From NCBI RefSeq assembly GCF_023091745.1, contig NC_068935.1:2991001-3055000 (forward strand): a stretch of DNA of 64,000 nt, read 5' to 3'. A program made the translations under genes and the position numbers. This document shows, piece by piece, positions 1-10,621 of this stretch. The notes beneath the pieces were generated by a model, which made no database searches, was not told where the DNA came from, and saw only the letters and a program-made list of their open reading frames with translations. This DNA comes from Budorcas taxicolor (Eukaryota; Chordata; Mammalia; Artiodactyla; Bovidae). How positions within the stretch are numbered: the first letter of the stretch is position 1; every line of letters starts with the position of its first letter.

Positions 1-263
1 TAATGATGCAGGGAATATGACAGCTAGCACATGTGTGATTTCAGTTATACAATTAGCAAGTATACCAAAGATGTCCTGGTACAAAGAAGCAGTACCAACC
101 TCTACTTCATTTTCTTAGGTATGAGAAAAGAGAGCTGAGATGTGATGAATACAAACTAACCAACAGAGATCAATGTATACACTGTTACTCTTAGAAATAA
201 TAGTCCCAATATTAAAAAGCACACATAAACCACCACCACCATCACTTACTGACATCCTACTAT
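1..263. other. unassigned AT-rich sequence
   Basis: No recognisable repeat or gene. A short CCA run lies at about 230-243. The bases CTAT at 260-263 are the left target duplication of the adjacent LTR. Confidence 0.5.
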
Positions 264-721
264 TGTTATGCCCAGAGTCCGAGTCCCCAAAATTGAGAGA
301 ATAAGACGTCCACAGCAATGCAAAAGCATGAAGGGGTTTTATTTCTAGCTTGAGCTAGGGCTCCCGCCACATCCAATGCAGTGGAGTGGAGCAAGGAGCC
401 CCGAGCCCAGATTTACAGCAGTATTTATAGGTTTTAGAACAGAGAGTCGGCAAGGGCTGATTGGCTGCAGGAGTTTCCTAGTATTTACTAATTGGCTAAT
501 CTTTATTGGCTGCAGGGGTTTCCTGGTATTTACTAATTGGCTATTGACTGCAGGGGGATGTCTTTTACGTCCTGATAAACTCAAACCAGGTTACGGGGAG
601 TATGCTGATTAGACAAGTCCTGGCATCTGAGGGGATGACCTCACTGGGCAATGACTCAGCCTTTCCCATGAGTCTTACCTTAGTCCCTGAAGCCTATCAT
701 GGCGTTTGTTAGGTCCCAACA
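264..721 (-). mobile_element. solo LTR of a class I (gamma-like) ERV
   Basis: The block starts TGTT and ends AACA, the terminal inverted repeat expected of a retroviral LTR, and is flanked by the 4-bp duplication CTAT (260-263 and 722-725). Four bases is the usual target duplication of class I ERVs. On the minus strand there is a TATA-like CTATAAATAC at 430-421 and an AATAAA signal at 343-338, in the right order for U3-R-U5. No internal retroviral sequence adjoins it, so it is a solo LTR left by LTR-LTR recombination. Open frames on both strands at 345-612 are chance frames. Family name not assigned. Confidence 0.85.
460..543 (-). repeat. duplicated CCAAT-box module in the LTR U3
   Basis: Two nearly identical 39-bp units (460-498 and 505-543, spacing 45) each begin and end with ATTGGCT, which is AGCCAAT on the LTR sense strand, giving at least four CCAAT boxes just upstream of the TATA box. 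Direct repeats of this kind are typical of retroviral enhancers. Function here is inferred. Confidence 0.7.
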
Positions 722-880
722 CTATGTACTAGGAAATCATATATAGAAAGTGATAAATAAATAAACAAGAGCACACAGAAAGGAAGATATAGATGTTAAT
801 AGTAATTGAAAAGAGTGACAAATAAGCTTATATCATTATCACATGTCACAATAATAAAAACTCTGTTCAGTAGTTTTATG

Positions 881-922
881 CAGGATCATGGGTGCAGGAT
901 CATGGGTGAAGGATCATGGATG
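881..922. repeat. 14-bp tandem repeat, three copies
   Basis: Units at 881-894 and 895-908 are identical (CAGGATCATGGGTG); the third at 909-922 has two differences. Short minisatellite in otherwise unassigned sequence. Confidence 0.8.
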
Positions 923-939
923 CAGTACCACTTCTTTAT

Positions 940-1070
940 ATAGTACCTTACAAAAAACGTCAATGAAACTCTTTATCCCTGTTTTCCAGGGTTAAGAAAG
1001 TGACTCTCAAAGAGATTAAGCACTTTTCCCAAAGTCTCACCTAAGTAGCAAAATTAGAATATAAAATGCC
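940..1070 (-). mobile_element. MIR SINE fragment (diverged)
   Basis: The stretch around 1012-1060 resembles the reverse complement of the MIR core (accessory to the motif AAGTAACTTGCCCAAGGTCAC). It is heavily diverged and boundaries are approximate. Confidence 0.45.
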
Positions 1071-1150
1071 CAGTGTTTTTTTCCCATAAATCTTCCCCTG
1101 TCCAAACATGTATTTTTTAAAGATATTTTCTGAGAGCTATTTCATAAATA

Positions 1151-1151
<1 letters not shown>

Positions 1152-1186
<35 letters not shown>
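1152..1186. repeat. (CA)n microsatellite
   Basis: About 17 uninterrupted CA dinucleotides. Likely length-polymorphic. Confidence 0.95.
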
Positions 1187-1191
<5 letters not shown>

Positions 1192-1489
1192 TGAGGAGGA
1201 AAATAGCTATGGAAAAGCCACACTATTTCATGACTATTGGCAAAGTTCATTGTATATTAAGAGTATTGATGGTTCAAAGAAGTATCACAATAAATAAGTT
1301 AATTTTTAATTATAATTTATAATCTCTGACTGATCTGAATATAGAAGTCCTTTTTTGAGAACATTAATTAATATCCTTGAGACTGTTCTTTGACCACTGG
1401 TTTAAGAAATCTCACTAATATAATAAAACTAAAGATACAAACTGACTGCATCATGATTTTATATTTGTTTTGCAATACATGCTTTTCAA
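1187..1489. other. unassigned AT-rich sequence
   Basis: No repeat family or gene recognised. Confidence 0.4.
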
Positions 1490-1680
1490 AGTACTTTCAA
1501 CATAAGTTCTCATTTAATTTTTATAACAATGTAAGGCATATTTTGTGATGTTGGCTTCATTTTACCAGTCAAACATTATCAGGTTCAATGAGGTTATATG
1601 TTGTTCAAGGTCACAACTAGTAAGTAATAAAGTTTGGACAAGAATTTTTTTTCTTTCCAACTCCTAGTCTTATGTTCTTT
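1490..1680 (-). mobile_element. MIR SINE
   Basis: In order it shows reverse-complement MIR landmarks: TTCTCATTTAAT near 1507, TTCATTTTACCAG near 1556 and AAGGTCACAACTAGTAAGTAA near 1607. Diverged, consistent with MIR's great age. Confidence 0.75.
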
Positions 1681-1899
1681 ATGGCATACTATATAACATT
1701 GCTAAAGTACTGCCTTTCCTCTAAGTCTCAAAATAAGATTAATTTACATGTTTTAATGTGTGCTGAACTAAACGTTGGTGATAAGATTTGAAACAATGCA
1801 TAAATGTGAAAAACAAACACACAAAAAAAGTCCTATAAGTTTTGTAGCCTAAGTATAAAGAAAAACATCATAAGCCTCCCCCCTCCCTGCACCAAAGAA
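1681..1899. other. unassigned sequence
   Basis: Nothing recognised between the MIR and the old L1 fragment. Confidence 0.4.
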
Positions 1900-2285
1900 A
1901 GTTGCAAGACAAAATTTGATGAGTTGCTATATCAAGATTAAGGGTTTCTATGCAGTGAATGATTCCAGTCAATCTATTGATCGACATTATTTACAATTTC
2001 TAAAGCTGATCAGGGACTAATGTCTAAAATAAACAATTGAACCACATATGAAACAATGAGAAAAATAATTTAAAAATAAGCAAAGAATAAGAACAGACAG
2101 TTAGGAAAAGGAAACTTCAGTGATTAAGTACAGGAAAACTTGCTCAAAATCATCAGCAATCAGAGAATTGTACATTAAAACCATGATATGCCACTTTATA
2201 TTCATATTTTCAGAAAATTGAAACAATATGTTACTTTTTGGCAAGAATAGGGGAAATATATACTTTATTCACTTTTGGTAGATGT
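1900..2285 (+). mobile_element. old L1 ORF2 3'-region fragment (left part)
   Basis: Shows decayed L1 ORF2 landmarks: GGGACTAATGTCTAAAAT near 2013 and the region equivalent to 'atcatcagcaatcagagaa...acattaaaaccatgat' near 2150-2190. The same old L1 resumes at 3063 beyond the SINE cluster. No coding potential is left. Confidence 0.55.
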
Positions 2286-2288
2286 AGA

Positions 2289-2502
2289 CAGGCTTCTCAG
2301 GTGGCGTTAGTGGTAAAGAACCAGCATGTCAATGCAGGAGACATAAGAGACCCAGGTTCGATCCCTGGGTTGGGAAGATCCCCTGGAGTAGGAAATAGCA
2401 ACCCACTCCAGTATTCTTGTCTGGAAAATTTCATGGATTGAGGAGCCTGGCGGGCTACAGTCAGTGGAGTCACAAGAGTCAAACTCGACATAGCAACAAT
2501 AC
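2289..2502 (+). mobile_element. Bov-tA SINE
   Basis: Full tRNA-derived head (CTTCTCAGGTGGC, then GGTTCGATCCCTGGGT, the B-box equivalent) followed by the ruminant body CCACTCCAGTATTCTTG and a BovB-like 3' end. Orientation is given by the order head to tail. Confidence 0.9.
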
Positions 2503-2558
2503 CACCACCACCACCTGATTCAGAAGCAGAATTTTCCCAGAGCCTGAGGGGCTAAAAG

Positions 2559-2767
2559 CACTTCTCTGGTGGCTCAGACGGTAAAGAATCTGCCTGCAAT
2601 GCAGGAGACCTGGGTTCCATCCCTGGGTCGATAAGATCCCCTGGAGCAGGGAATGGGAGTCCACTCCAGTATTCTTGCCTGTAGAATGTCATGGACAGAG
2701 GAGCCTGGTGGGCTACAGTCCATAGGGTCGTTAAAAGTCGGACACAACTGAAGCAACTTAGCACGCA

Positions 2768-2768
<1 letters not shown>
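2559..2768 (+). mobile_element. Bov-tA SINE
   Basis: CTTCTCTGGTGGCTCAGACG head, GGTTCCATCCCTGGGT B-box equivalent, CCACTCCAGTATTCTTGCC body, and a tail ending CGGACACAACTGAAGCAACT. It lies 56 bases after another Bov-tA in the same orientation. Confidence 0.92.
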
Positions 2769-2799
<31 letters not shown>

Positions 2800-3062
2800 C
2801 TAAGTCTCTTCAGTCGTGTCCAACTCTGTTTGACCCCATAGACGGCAGCCCACCAGGCTCCCCCATCCCTGGGATTCTCCAGGCAAGAACACTGGAGTGG
2901 ATTGCCATTTCCTTCTTCAATGCATGAAAATGAAAAGTGAAAGTGAAGTCACTGAGTCATGTCCAACTTTCCATGACCCCATGGACTGCAGCCCACCAGG
3001 CTCCTCCATCCATGGGATTTTCTAGGCAAGAGTACTGGAGTGGGGTGTCGTTGCCTTCTCTG
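2769..3062 (-). mobile_element. Bov-A2 SINE
   Basis: Begins with a (GCT)n run, the reverse complement of the AGC-rich Bov-A2 tail, then two related Bov-A monomers (2797-2925 and about 2940-3062) joined by the AGTGAAAAG-type linker. Directly abuts the preceding plus-strand Bov-tA. Confidence 0.9.
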
Positions 3063-3339
3063 TTAGCACACATACAGACATGTAAATAAACTTCTGTAGC
3101 CATTTTGGACACCATTGTGGTAGAACTGGCCAAAGTAACTAAACACATAAACTATGACCTAGGAATCTCTCTGCTAGATCTATAATCCAGGAAAATTCCC
3201 ACATAGCATTGATACCATAGGAGAATATATAAAATAATATTTATTGTAGACTTGCTTGAAATCTAGGAGTCTATCCCTAGAAATTTCTCAATAGAAAGTA
3301 AAACGTGGTGGATGTAACTTCTGGCTTTTGCTCAGAAAT
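3063..3339 (+). mobile_element. old L1 ORF2 3'-region fragment (right part)
   Basis: Continuation of the L1 at 1900-2285: CATTTTGGACACCATTGTGG near 3102 and the decayed equivalent of 'accatatgacccagcaattccactcctagg' near 3150. Together they show that the three SINEs landed in one old L1. Confidence 0.5.
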
Positions 3340-3349
3340 ATAGAGAGCT

Positions 3350-3559
3350 CCATGTATCAGATTCCCTGGTGGCTCAAACGATAAAGTTTGCCTGTAATGT
3401 GGGAGACCTGAGTTCCATCCCTGGGTAAGGAAGATTCCCTGGAGAAGAAAATGGAAACTCACTCCAGTATTCTTGCTGGAAATCCCATGGACAGAGGAGC
3501 CTGGGGGGCTATAGACTAGGGTTGCAAAGAGTCGGATATGACTGAGAGACTTCACTTTC
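3350..3559 (+). mobile_element. Bov-tA SINE with target duplication
   Basis: Head GATTCCCTGGTGGCTCA, body CACTCCAGTATTCTTG, tail GATATGACTGAGAGACTT. The 10-bp direct repeat ATAGAGAGCT flanks it at 3340-3349 and 3560-3569, the mark of LINE-assisted insertion. Confidence 0.92.
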
Positions 3560-3569
3560 ATAGAGAGCT

Positions 3570-3959
3570 GAAAAGAGCATCTTTCTCATTCTTACAAAAA
3601 GAAAATCATGGAGAAAATGAAAATCAGGAACTTTCCTGATCCTAACCTTAGAGCCAATAGCCAAACATCCTAAAATCTAATGAGAGACTGACACCTACAG
3701 CAAGAAACCAGACTCTAGCATCGACTTACTTGGAGAAGATATCGTTGTTTACCACATAAGACAGTAAGAAGATCCAGGTAAAAATATTAACAAGTTGATA
3801 AAGGCTGAGAGCATGGGCTAGGGTGAGAGTGTGAAGACTTTGGGAGTGGCAAATACATCGTGGTTAATACTCTCTGGGAAACTTTTAGAACAACATGAAG
3901 TGCATCAGGTTCTCACTAGGAAGGTGAGAGGAATCTTGACAAAATCTTCATGGTGCTGG
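3570..3959. other. unassigned sequence
   Basis: No gene or repeat family recognised; may be further decayed L1. Confidence 0.35.
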
Positions 3960-5266
3960 CTCAGTTCAGTTCAGTTTCTAAGTCATGTCCGACTCTTCAC
4001 AACCCCATGAATCGCAGCACACCAGGCCTCCCTGTCCATCACCAACTCCCGGAGTTCACTCAGACTCACGTCCATCGAGTCCGTGATGCCATCCAGCCAT
4101 CTCATCCTCGGTCATCCCCTTCTCCTCCTGCCCCCAATCCCTCCCAGCATCAGAGCCTTTTCCAATAAATCAACTCTTCACATGAGGTGGCCAAAGTACT
4201 GGAGTTTCAGCTTTAGCATCATTCCTTCCAAAGAAATGCCAGAGCTGATCTCCTCCAGAATGGACTGGTTGTAACTCCTTGCAGTCCAAGGGACTCTCAA
4301 GAGTCTTCTCCAACACCATAGTTCAAAAGCATCAATTCTTTGGCACTCAGCCTTCTTCAGAGTCCAACTCTCACATCCATACATGACCACAGGAAAAACC
4401 ATAGCCTTGACTAGACGGACCTTAGTCGGCAAAGTAATGTCTCTGCTTTTGGATATGCTATCTAGGTTGGTCATAACTTTTCTTCCAAGGAGTAAGCGTC
4501 TTTTAATTTCATGGCTACAATCACCATCTGCAGTGATTTTGGAGCCCAGAAAAATAAAGTCTGACACTGTTTCCACTGTTTCCCCATCTATTTGCTATGA
4601 AGTGATGGAACCAGGTGCCATGATCTTCATTTTCTGAATGTTGAGCTTTAAGCCAACTTTTTCACTCTCCTCTTTCACTTTCATCAAGAGGCTTTTGAGC
4701 TTCTCTTCACTTTCTGCGATAAGGGTGGTGTCATCTGCATTTCTGAGGTTATTGATATTTCTCCTGGCAATCTTGATTCCAGCTTGTGTTTCTTCCAGTC
4801 CAGCGTTTCTCATGATGTACTCTGTGTATAAGTTAAATAAGCAGGGTGACAATATACAGCCTTGACATACTGCTTTTCCTATTTGGAACCAGACTGTTGT
4901 TCCATTTCCAGTTCTAACTGTTGCTTCCTGACCTGCATACAGGTTTCTAAAAAGGCAAGTCAGGTGGTCTGGCATTCCCATCTCTTTCAGAATTTTCCAC
5001 AGTTTATTGTGATCCACACAGTCAAAGGCTTTGGCATAGTCAATAAAACAGAAACAGATTTTTTTTTTTTTTCTGGAACTCTCTTGCTTTTTCGATGATC
5101 CAACAGATGTTCGCAATTTGATCTCTGATTTCTCTGCCTTTTATAAATCCAGCTTGAATATCTGGACGTTCATGGTTCACGTATTGCCGAAGCCTGGCTT
5201 GAAGAATTTTGAGCATTACTTTGCTTGTGTGTGAGATGCGTGAAATTGTAAGGTAGTTTGAGCCTT
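3960..5266 (-). mobile_element. BovB LINE, 5'-truncated
   Basis: The left end is the (TCAGT)n-type BovB 3' terminus. Two minus-strand frames remain: 4576-4178 (C-terminal region) and 5116-4595 (reverse transcriptase fingers/palm, with FIDYAKAFDCVDHNKLW and the active-site region read as NADDTTL instead of YADDTTL). The active-site Y to N change and the frame break show it is dead. It ends at about 5266, where about 70 bases of unplaced sequence separate it from an opposed BovB. Confidence 0.93.
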
Positions 5267-5461
5267 GTCTAACCCAAAATATTTTCAGACCAGAGAGGCC
5301 TCACCAGGTCTGACAAACTGGTAGGCAAACTGGGTTGTCAAATGGACCTTAGGAAGCATCACTACAAACAAAGCTGGGGGGGGGGGGGTGATAGAATTCC
5401 AGCTGAGCTATTTCAAATCTTAAAAGGTGATGATGTTAAAGTGCTGAACTCAACATGACAG

Positions 5462-5979
5462 TGTTAGGTATTTAGAATAGGAAAAAAGAGTCCAGAATGG
5501 TGGTGGCTAAAAGACAAGGAAGGGAAAAGCTCACGAAAATAGAACAAAAGGTCTGAGGATCTGAGTGAGGACCTCAGGCAGAACAAACAGCACTCCTGGC
5601 TAGCCCCATTTACATAGGGCAGACCCAAGGGGAGGGAAAAAGCATATAAAAAAAGGAGTCAAAGGGCAGAGGTTCTCTCTCCCATGTGCACACGTGCACT
5701 CTCTCTGTCTCTCTCTCTCTCTCTCTTCTCTTTGTGTCTTTTGTGTTGGCATGCCTTCATCCCTTGAAGATGTATTTTCATTTATTTTCTAAATAAAACT
5801 GAGGTGTAACATGGAGCTGTAACACTGATCTGTCTGAGAGCTATAACACTGTCCAAGACCTGAGAGCTGTAACACGGTCTGTCCGAGAGCTGAGACACGT
5901 TCTGTCCGAGGGTTTAATGTCCATTGCCTCAAATTTTTTTGTAATGAGACAGAACCAAGGAAATTACACGGTCCCCTGA
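5462..5979 (+). mobile_element. LTR inserted in BovB
   Basis: BovB stops at 5461 and resumes at about 5980, so this is an insertion. It begins TGTTAGG, has a TATA-like CATATAAAA at about 5643 and AATAAA at 5792-5797, in order for a plus-strand LTR. Downstream of the signal are four diverged units of about 33 bp built on GAGAGCTGTAACAC and CTGTCCGAG. A CT-rich run at 5700-5729 lies in between. Possible 6-bp target copies TGACAG and TATCAG differ at two bases. Class not decided. Confidence 0.75.
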
Positions 5980-6716
5980 TATCAGCAAATTTGGAAAACT
6001 CAGAAGTGGCAGAGGTACTGGAAAAGATCAGTGATCATTCCACTCCCAATGAAAGGCAATGCCAAAAGATGTTCAAACTACTGCACAGTTGCACTCATTT
6101 CACATGTAGCAAGGTAATGCTTAAAATCCTTCAAGCTAGGCTTCAACAGTGTATGAACTGAGAACTTCCAGATGTACAGACAGGATTTAGAAAAGGCAGA
6201 AGAACCAGAGATCAAATAGCTGATATCCATTGGATAATAGAAAAAGGAAGAGAATTCTAGAAAACTTCTACTTCTGCTTCATTGACTATGTTAAAGCCTT
6301 TGACTGTGTGGATCACAACAAACTGTGGAAAATTCTTAAAGACATGGGAATACCAGAACACCTTATCTGCCTCATGAGCAATCTCTTTGCAGTCAAGAAG
6401 CAACAGTTAGAACGGGACATGCTTCCAAATTGGGAAAGGAGTACATCAAGGCTGTATATTGTCACCCTGCTTATTTAACTTATATGAAGAGAACATCATG
6501 TAAAATACACGGCTGAATGAAGAACAAGCTGGAATCAAGACCGCAAGGAGAAATATCAATAACCTCAGAAGTGCAGATGACACCACCCTTATGGCCAAAA
6601 ACTAAGAAGAACTAAAAAGCCTCTTAAAGACAGTGAAAGAGGTGAGTGAAAAAGCTGACTCAAAACTCAACATTCCAAAAAGGAAAATCATGGCATCCAA
6701 TCTCATCATTTCATGG

Positions 6717-7245
6717 TGTTGTAGCCATGCTTTCCAGGAAACAAACTCACTCAGAAGGACAATGCAGATAGTGGAGGGAAGTTTATTACATCGGCGGGCC
6801 CAAGGCAGAGTTTCCTCTTAGCAAAGTACCCCGACAAGTTTTTGTGAAAACCTTATATACCCTAAATGTACATGCCCTAATTCACCTCCCCCAATTCCCT
6901 GAAACTAGTCTGAACAAAGGAAAAGAAAAATACAATCAAAGTTAACCCATGATTCATATGCCGTAAGCCTAGGTAGTTAACGGTGGACAATTACAAATAG
7001 GCTTGTGGTCATACCCCAATAAGCATAATTAAATGTATGATTATCTTAAGGTAGATAATTATGATATTCTTTTAGGTGACAGAGAGTCTAAGTAAGAGCC
7101 CTGGGGCTCTTCCTTCTGGGGCCCTGGTTTTCCAGTAGGTATGTCGCTTCCATAGATACTGGACACATAGCTCAAAATCCGCAGTCCAGCCCAAGAGGGA
7201 GTCCTGCTTTCAAGATGGAGCCTGTTCTGTCTGTGTCCTCCTTCA
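6717..7245 (-). mobile_element. solo LTR inserted in BovB, 4-bp target duplication
   Basis: Bounded by ATGG at 6713-6716 and 7246-7249, and BovB reads across as if nothing intervened. Minus-strand ends are TGAAGGAGG...ACAACA; a TATATAAGG box is at about 6860-6852 and AATAAA at 6787-6782. The 4-bp duplication suggests class I. No internal sequence. Confidence 0.82.
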
Positions 7246-7317
7246 ATGGCAAATAGATGGGGAAGCAATGGAAACAGTGGCATAGTTTATTTCTTGGGCT
7301 CCAAAACCACTGCAGCT

Positions 7318-7752
7318 TGTTGCTGTCCGTGTGTGGGTTAGAAAATAATTTCCAGACCTTAGACAGAATGAAAGGGAAATAAAGTTTATTAGAGTGGGAG
7401 ACGCTGTTAGAACAGCAGGCCAGCTCAAGGGAGAACAGACGTTCAACAGGGGTCCTTAGTCTACTTTTATACCCAGGGTACAAGGAGTGGGATAGGGGTT
7501 TTGCACATCATTTGCTGATTGGATGAAACACGTATCCTGGGTGGGGGAAGAGTAAGGCAAATACCTTCTCCCTATGGGGTCAGAGGGGAGACAGGTTATA
7601 CTGCTCAGGAGGACCTGAAATCTGTTAATAGTTACAACATACGGGAGGGAAGGATGATAAGGGTCTGATTTTTTGTTGTTGTTGTTTTTGTTGTTCCTGC
7701 ATTCCAAGACCCTCTTTGGTTTTATCTGCTCTTTCATCCTTGGGTCACTACA
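7318..7752 (-). mobile_element. solo LTR inserted in BovB
   Basis: BovB stops at about 7317 (CACTGCAG) and resumes at 7753 (AGATGGTGGCTGCAG). Minus-strand ends are TGTAGTGACC...CAGCAACA. A GTATAAAAG-type TATA box is at 7473-7465 and AATAAA at 7390-7385. It is unlike the LTR 72 bases to its left, so it is an independent insertion. I could not find a clean target duplication. Confidence 0.78.
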
Positions 7753-8356
7753 TAGATGGTGGCTGCAGCCATGAAATTTAAAGACTCTTGCTCTTGGAAA
7801 GAAAAGCTATGACAAACCTAGACACTATATTCAAAAGAAGAGACATTACTGCTTTGTTGAAAGTAAAAGGTCTGCTTTGTCAGACCTTTGCTGACAAAGG
7901 TCTGTATAGGCAAAACCATGTTTTTTTCCAGTAATCATGTATGCATGTGAGAGTTGGACATCCATAGGTTGAGCACTGAGGAATTGATGCTTTTGAACTA
8001 TGGTGCTGGAGAAAACTTTTGAGAGTCCCTTGAACTGTAAGGATATCACACCAGTCAATCTTAAAGCAAATCAACCCTCAATATTTATTGAAAGGACTGA
8101 TGCTGAAATTCAAACTCCATTACTTTGGCCACCTGATGGGAAGATCCAACTCATTGGAATAGACCCTGATGTTTGGAAAGATTGAAGACAGGAAGAAAAT
8201 GGAATGACAGAGGACAAGATGGTTGAATGGCATCACTGACTCAATGGACATGAGTTTGAGCAAACTCTGGGAGATGGTGAAGGACAGGGAAACTTAGCAT
8301 GCTATTTTCATGGGGTCACAAAGAGTCAGACATGGCTGAGCGACTAAACAACAATT

Positions 8357-8470
8357 CCACACTATAATTAAATAAGAGTACTAATTTTATATACCTTTAT
8401 CTAAATTTTGCCACCTTTTATATCTTTAACTTTAGTTTTCATTAGGATCCAGTCAACAAGCTTTGGTCTT
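8357..8470. other. unassigned AT-rich sequence
   Basis: Short stretch between the BovB 3' end and a SINE; nothing recognised. Confidence 0.35.
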
Positions 8471-8483
8471 ATGGGAGAGTTTG

Positions 8484-8685
8484 AAGTGAAGTGAAGTGAA
8501 AGTCACTCAGTCATGTCTGACTCTTTGTGACCCCATGGACTGTATAGTCCATGGAATTCTCCAAGCTAGAATACTGGAGTGGGTAGCCTTTCTCTTTTCT
8601 AGGGTACCTTCCAAACCCAGGGATCAAATCCAGGTCTCCTGCATTGCAGGCAGATACTTTACCAGCTGAGGCATAAGGGAAGCCC
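8484..8685 (-). mobile_element. Bov-tA SINE with 13-bp target duplication
   Basis: Reverse-complement Bov-tA: tail first (AAGTCACTCAGTCATGTCTG), head last (TTTACCAGCTGAGGCATAAG). ATGGGAGAGTTTG flanks it at 8471-8483 and 8686-8698. Confidence 0.93.
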
Positions 8686-8839
8686 ATGGGAGAGTTTGGA
8701 TGGCTTTTCTTTTTGTTCTCTATCTATTGTGCCTATGTTTATATAAAACACTATGGGATCCCCAGAATGGAGTAGAGCCAAGGATGTCAGGCTGTGTTTC
8801 CTTTTTATAAGTTTAGAGCTCAGCTTAGAGCAATCAACT

Positions 8840-8975
8840 CAGTTTACTGTGCAGATATTCCATAGCTACTGCATATCCTGGATACCTCTGACCCTCCCTC
8901 ACAAAACTACTGCCATCAGTAAACAGGTCCCAAACAGCCTTGCTTAGAGGCTTATTTGACAAATCCAGCCAACTA
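8840..8975 (-). pseudogene. ERV-B pol fragment: RNase H start
   Basis: Translation on the minus strand gives the RNase H opening with the motif FTDGSSF, whose aspartate is the first catalytic residue of the family, followed by EGQR and GYAV as in gammaretroviral pol. A stop follows soon after. It sits directly left of the BovB at 8976, which broke the gene between this piece and the one at 10062-10218. Confidence 0.72.
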
Positions 8976-9850
8976 AGTACTTATATGCAGAGTACATCAT
9001 GAGAAACGCTGGACTGGAAGAAGCACAAGCTGAAATCAAGATAGCCGGGAGAAATATCAATAACCTCAGATATGCAGATGACATAACCCTTATGGCAGAA
9101 AGTGAAGAGGAGCTAAAAAGCCTCTTGATGAAAGTGAAAGAGGAGAGCAAAAAAGTTGGCTTAAAGCTCAACATTCAGAAAAGAAAGATCATGGCATCCA
9201 GTCCCATCACTTCATGGGAAATAGATGGGGAAACAGTGGAAACAGTGTCAGACTTTATTTTGGGGGGCTCCAAAATCACTGCAGATGGTGATTACAGCCA
9301 TGAAATTAAAAGACGCTTACTCCTTGGAAGAAAAGTTATGACCAACCTATATAGCATATTCAAAGGCAGAGACATTACTTTGCCGACTAAGGTCCGTCTA
9401 GTCAAGGCTATGGTTTTTCCTGTGGTCACGTATGGATGTGAGAGTTGGACTGTGAAGAAGGCTGAGCACTGAAGAATTGATGCTTTTGAACTGTGGTGTT
9501 GGAGAAGACTCTTGAGAGTCCCTTGGACTGCAAGGAGATCCAACCAGTCCATTCTGAAGGAGATCAACCCTGGGATTTCTTTGGAAGAAATGATGCTAAA
9601 GCTGAAACTCCAGTACTTTGGCCACCTCATGAGAAGAGTTGATTCATTGGGAAAGACTCTGATGCTGGGAGGGATTGGGGGCAGGAGAAGGGGACGATCC
9701 AGGATGAGATGGCTGGATGGCATCACGGACTCAATGGACGTGAGTCTGAGTGAACTCTGGGAGGTGGAGATGGACAGGGAGTCCTTGCGTGCTGCAGTTA
9801 ATGGGGTCATAAAGAGTCGGACACGACTGAGGGACTGAACTGAACTGAAG
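8976..9850 (+). mobile_element. BovB LINE, 5'-truncated, inserted in ERV-B pol
   Basis: Starts inside the reverse transcriptase just before the active-site region and runs to the ACTGAACTGAACTGA terminus. Frame 8999-9472 carries YADDITLM with the YADD catalytic motif; frame 9512-9838 is the C-terminal domain. They are split by a TGA near 9471 where other copies in this window have CGA, a CpG-type change. Relatively young by its few lesions. Possible short target copies AAGTA lie at each end. Confidence 0.94.
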
Positions 9851-9854
9851 TAAA

Positions 9855-10060
9855 CAGGGCTGGTGGCTCAGATGGTAAAGAATCTGCCTGCAATGCAGGA
9901 GATGCTGGTCAGTCCCTGAGTGGGGAAGATCCCCTGGAGAAGGGAATGTCTATCCACTCCAGTATTCTGGCCTGGAGAATCCCATGGACAGAGGAGCCTG
10001 GAGGGCTACAATCCATGGGATTGCAAAGAGCTGGACAGAAATGAGCATTAGCACATTTAG
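9855..10060 (+). mobile_element. Bov-tA SINE in ERV-B pol
   Basis: GGTGGCTCAGATGG head, CCACTCCAGTATTCTGG body, tail ending near 10057. Inserted directly after the BovB 3' end. Confidence 0.92.
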
Positions 10061-10061
10061 G

Positions 10062-10218
10062 AGGGTAAACTGTCTCCAAAAACCTCAGGCAGTCATGGAG
10101 GATCTCTTTCTCAGGGAGTGAGGGAATCATGGTAGGATTTAATGACTTGTTCACTCAAATGATAACATTGGGATCATCAAGGAGCATTCCATGATAGTTT
10201 TCCCATTGAAGGAGTCTT
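10062..10218 (-). pseudogene. ERV-B pol fragment: connection to RNase H
   Basis: Minus-strand reading gives LNPTMIPSLPEKEILHDCLR, matching the stretch of gammaretroviral pol just before the RNase H TDGSS motif (NPATLLP...HDCL pattern). It belongs between the pieces at 10622-11061 and 8840-8975. Confidence 0.72.
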
Positions 10219-10621
10219 TGGGCCTAGAAGATAAAACAACAGTCTCAAAGACCCTTGCTGAATCTTCTACCTTCAGAGAAAACAAAGCTAAACTTTAGGT
10301 CCTGCCCTGATGCTCCAGGCCAGTTGTATCTATCTGGGACTTATCGACCCCTGTCCAGAAACCTTCCACCCCCTACACCTGCCCAGAAGACTTATCACCC
10401 CCTGCCCAACTACAAATGCTATCTCAACTAAAGAATGCCCAAACATTTGGCCTGATTGACTTTTCCCTTATCATTTCCACAAACCTCCTTATAAATATGG
10501 AGCCTCCCTGATCCCTCTTGGCCTCAGCCTGGTCCTTAGGCTGATTGTTGCCCCTCCTTGCCTGAATAAAGGTAACCTACTTCCATTGAGATTGTCTCCT
10601 TTTCTGCCTCGGCCTGAACAA
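10219..10621 (+). mobile_element. LTR inserted in ERV-B pol (boundaries uncertain)
   Basis: pol homology breaks off on both sides. The block has a TATAAATA box at 10490-10497 and AATAAA at 10565-10570, ends in ...GAACA near 10621 and is pyrimidine-rich in U3. The left edge is placed only by the loss of pol similarity. Class unknown. Confidence 0.55.

Larger units (their letters stand above)
5338..8356 (+). mobile_element. BovB LINE, 5'-truncated, split by three LTRs
   Basis: BovB sequence is found in order in four blocks: 5338-5461, 5980-6716, 7246-7317 and 7753-8356, from the thumb-proximal N-terminal part of the reverse transcriptase through to the 3' end near 8356. Readable pieces include 6230-6478 (FIDYVKAFDCVDHNKLW) and 6633-6716. 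The gaps are the LTRs listed separately. The frame is destroyed by stops and indels. A G14 run at 5375-5388 replaces part of the normal BovB sequence. Confidence 0.92.

Noticed and set aside
376..612. Overlapping open frames on both strands (345-612)
   Set aside because: They lie wholly inside an ERV LTR U3 with duplicated CCAAT modules; no protein similarity and no codon signal.
2337..2370. tRNA-like B-box sequences in many places
   Set aside because: They are the tRNA-derived heads of Bov-tA SINEs; no complete cloverleaf tRNA gene was seen.
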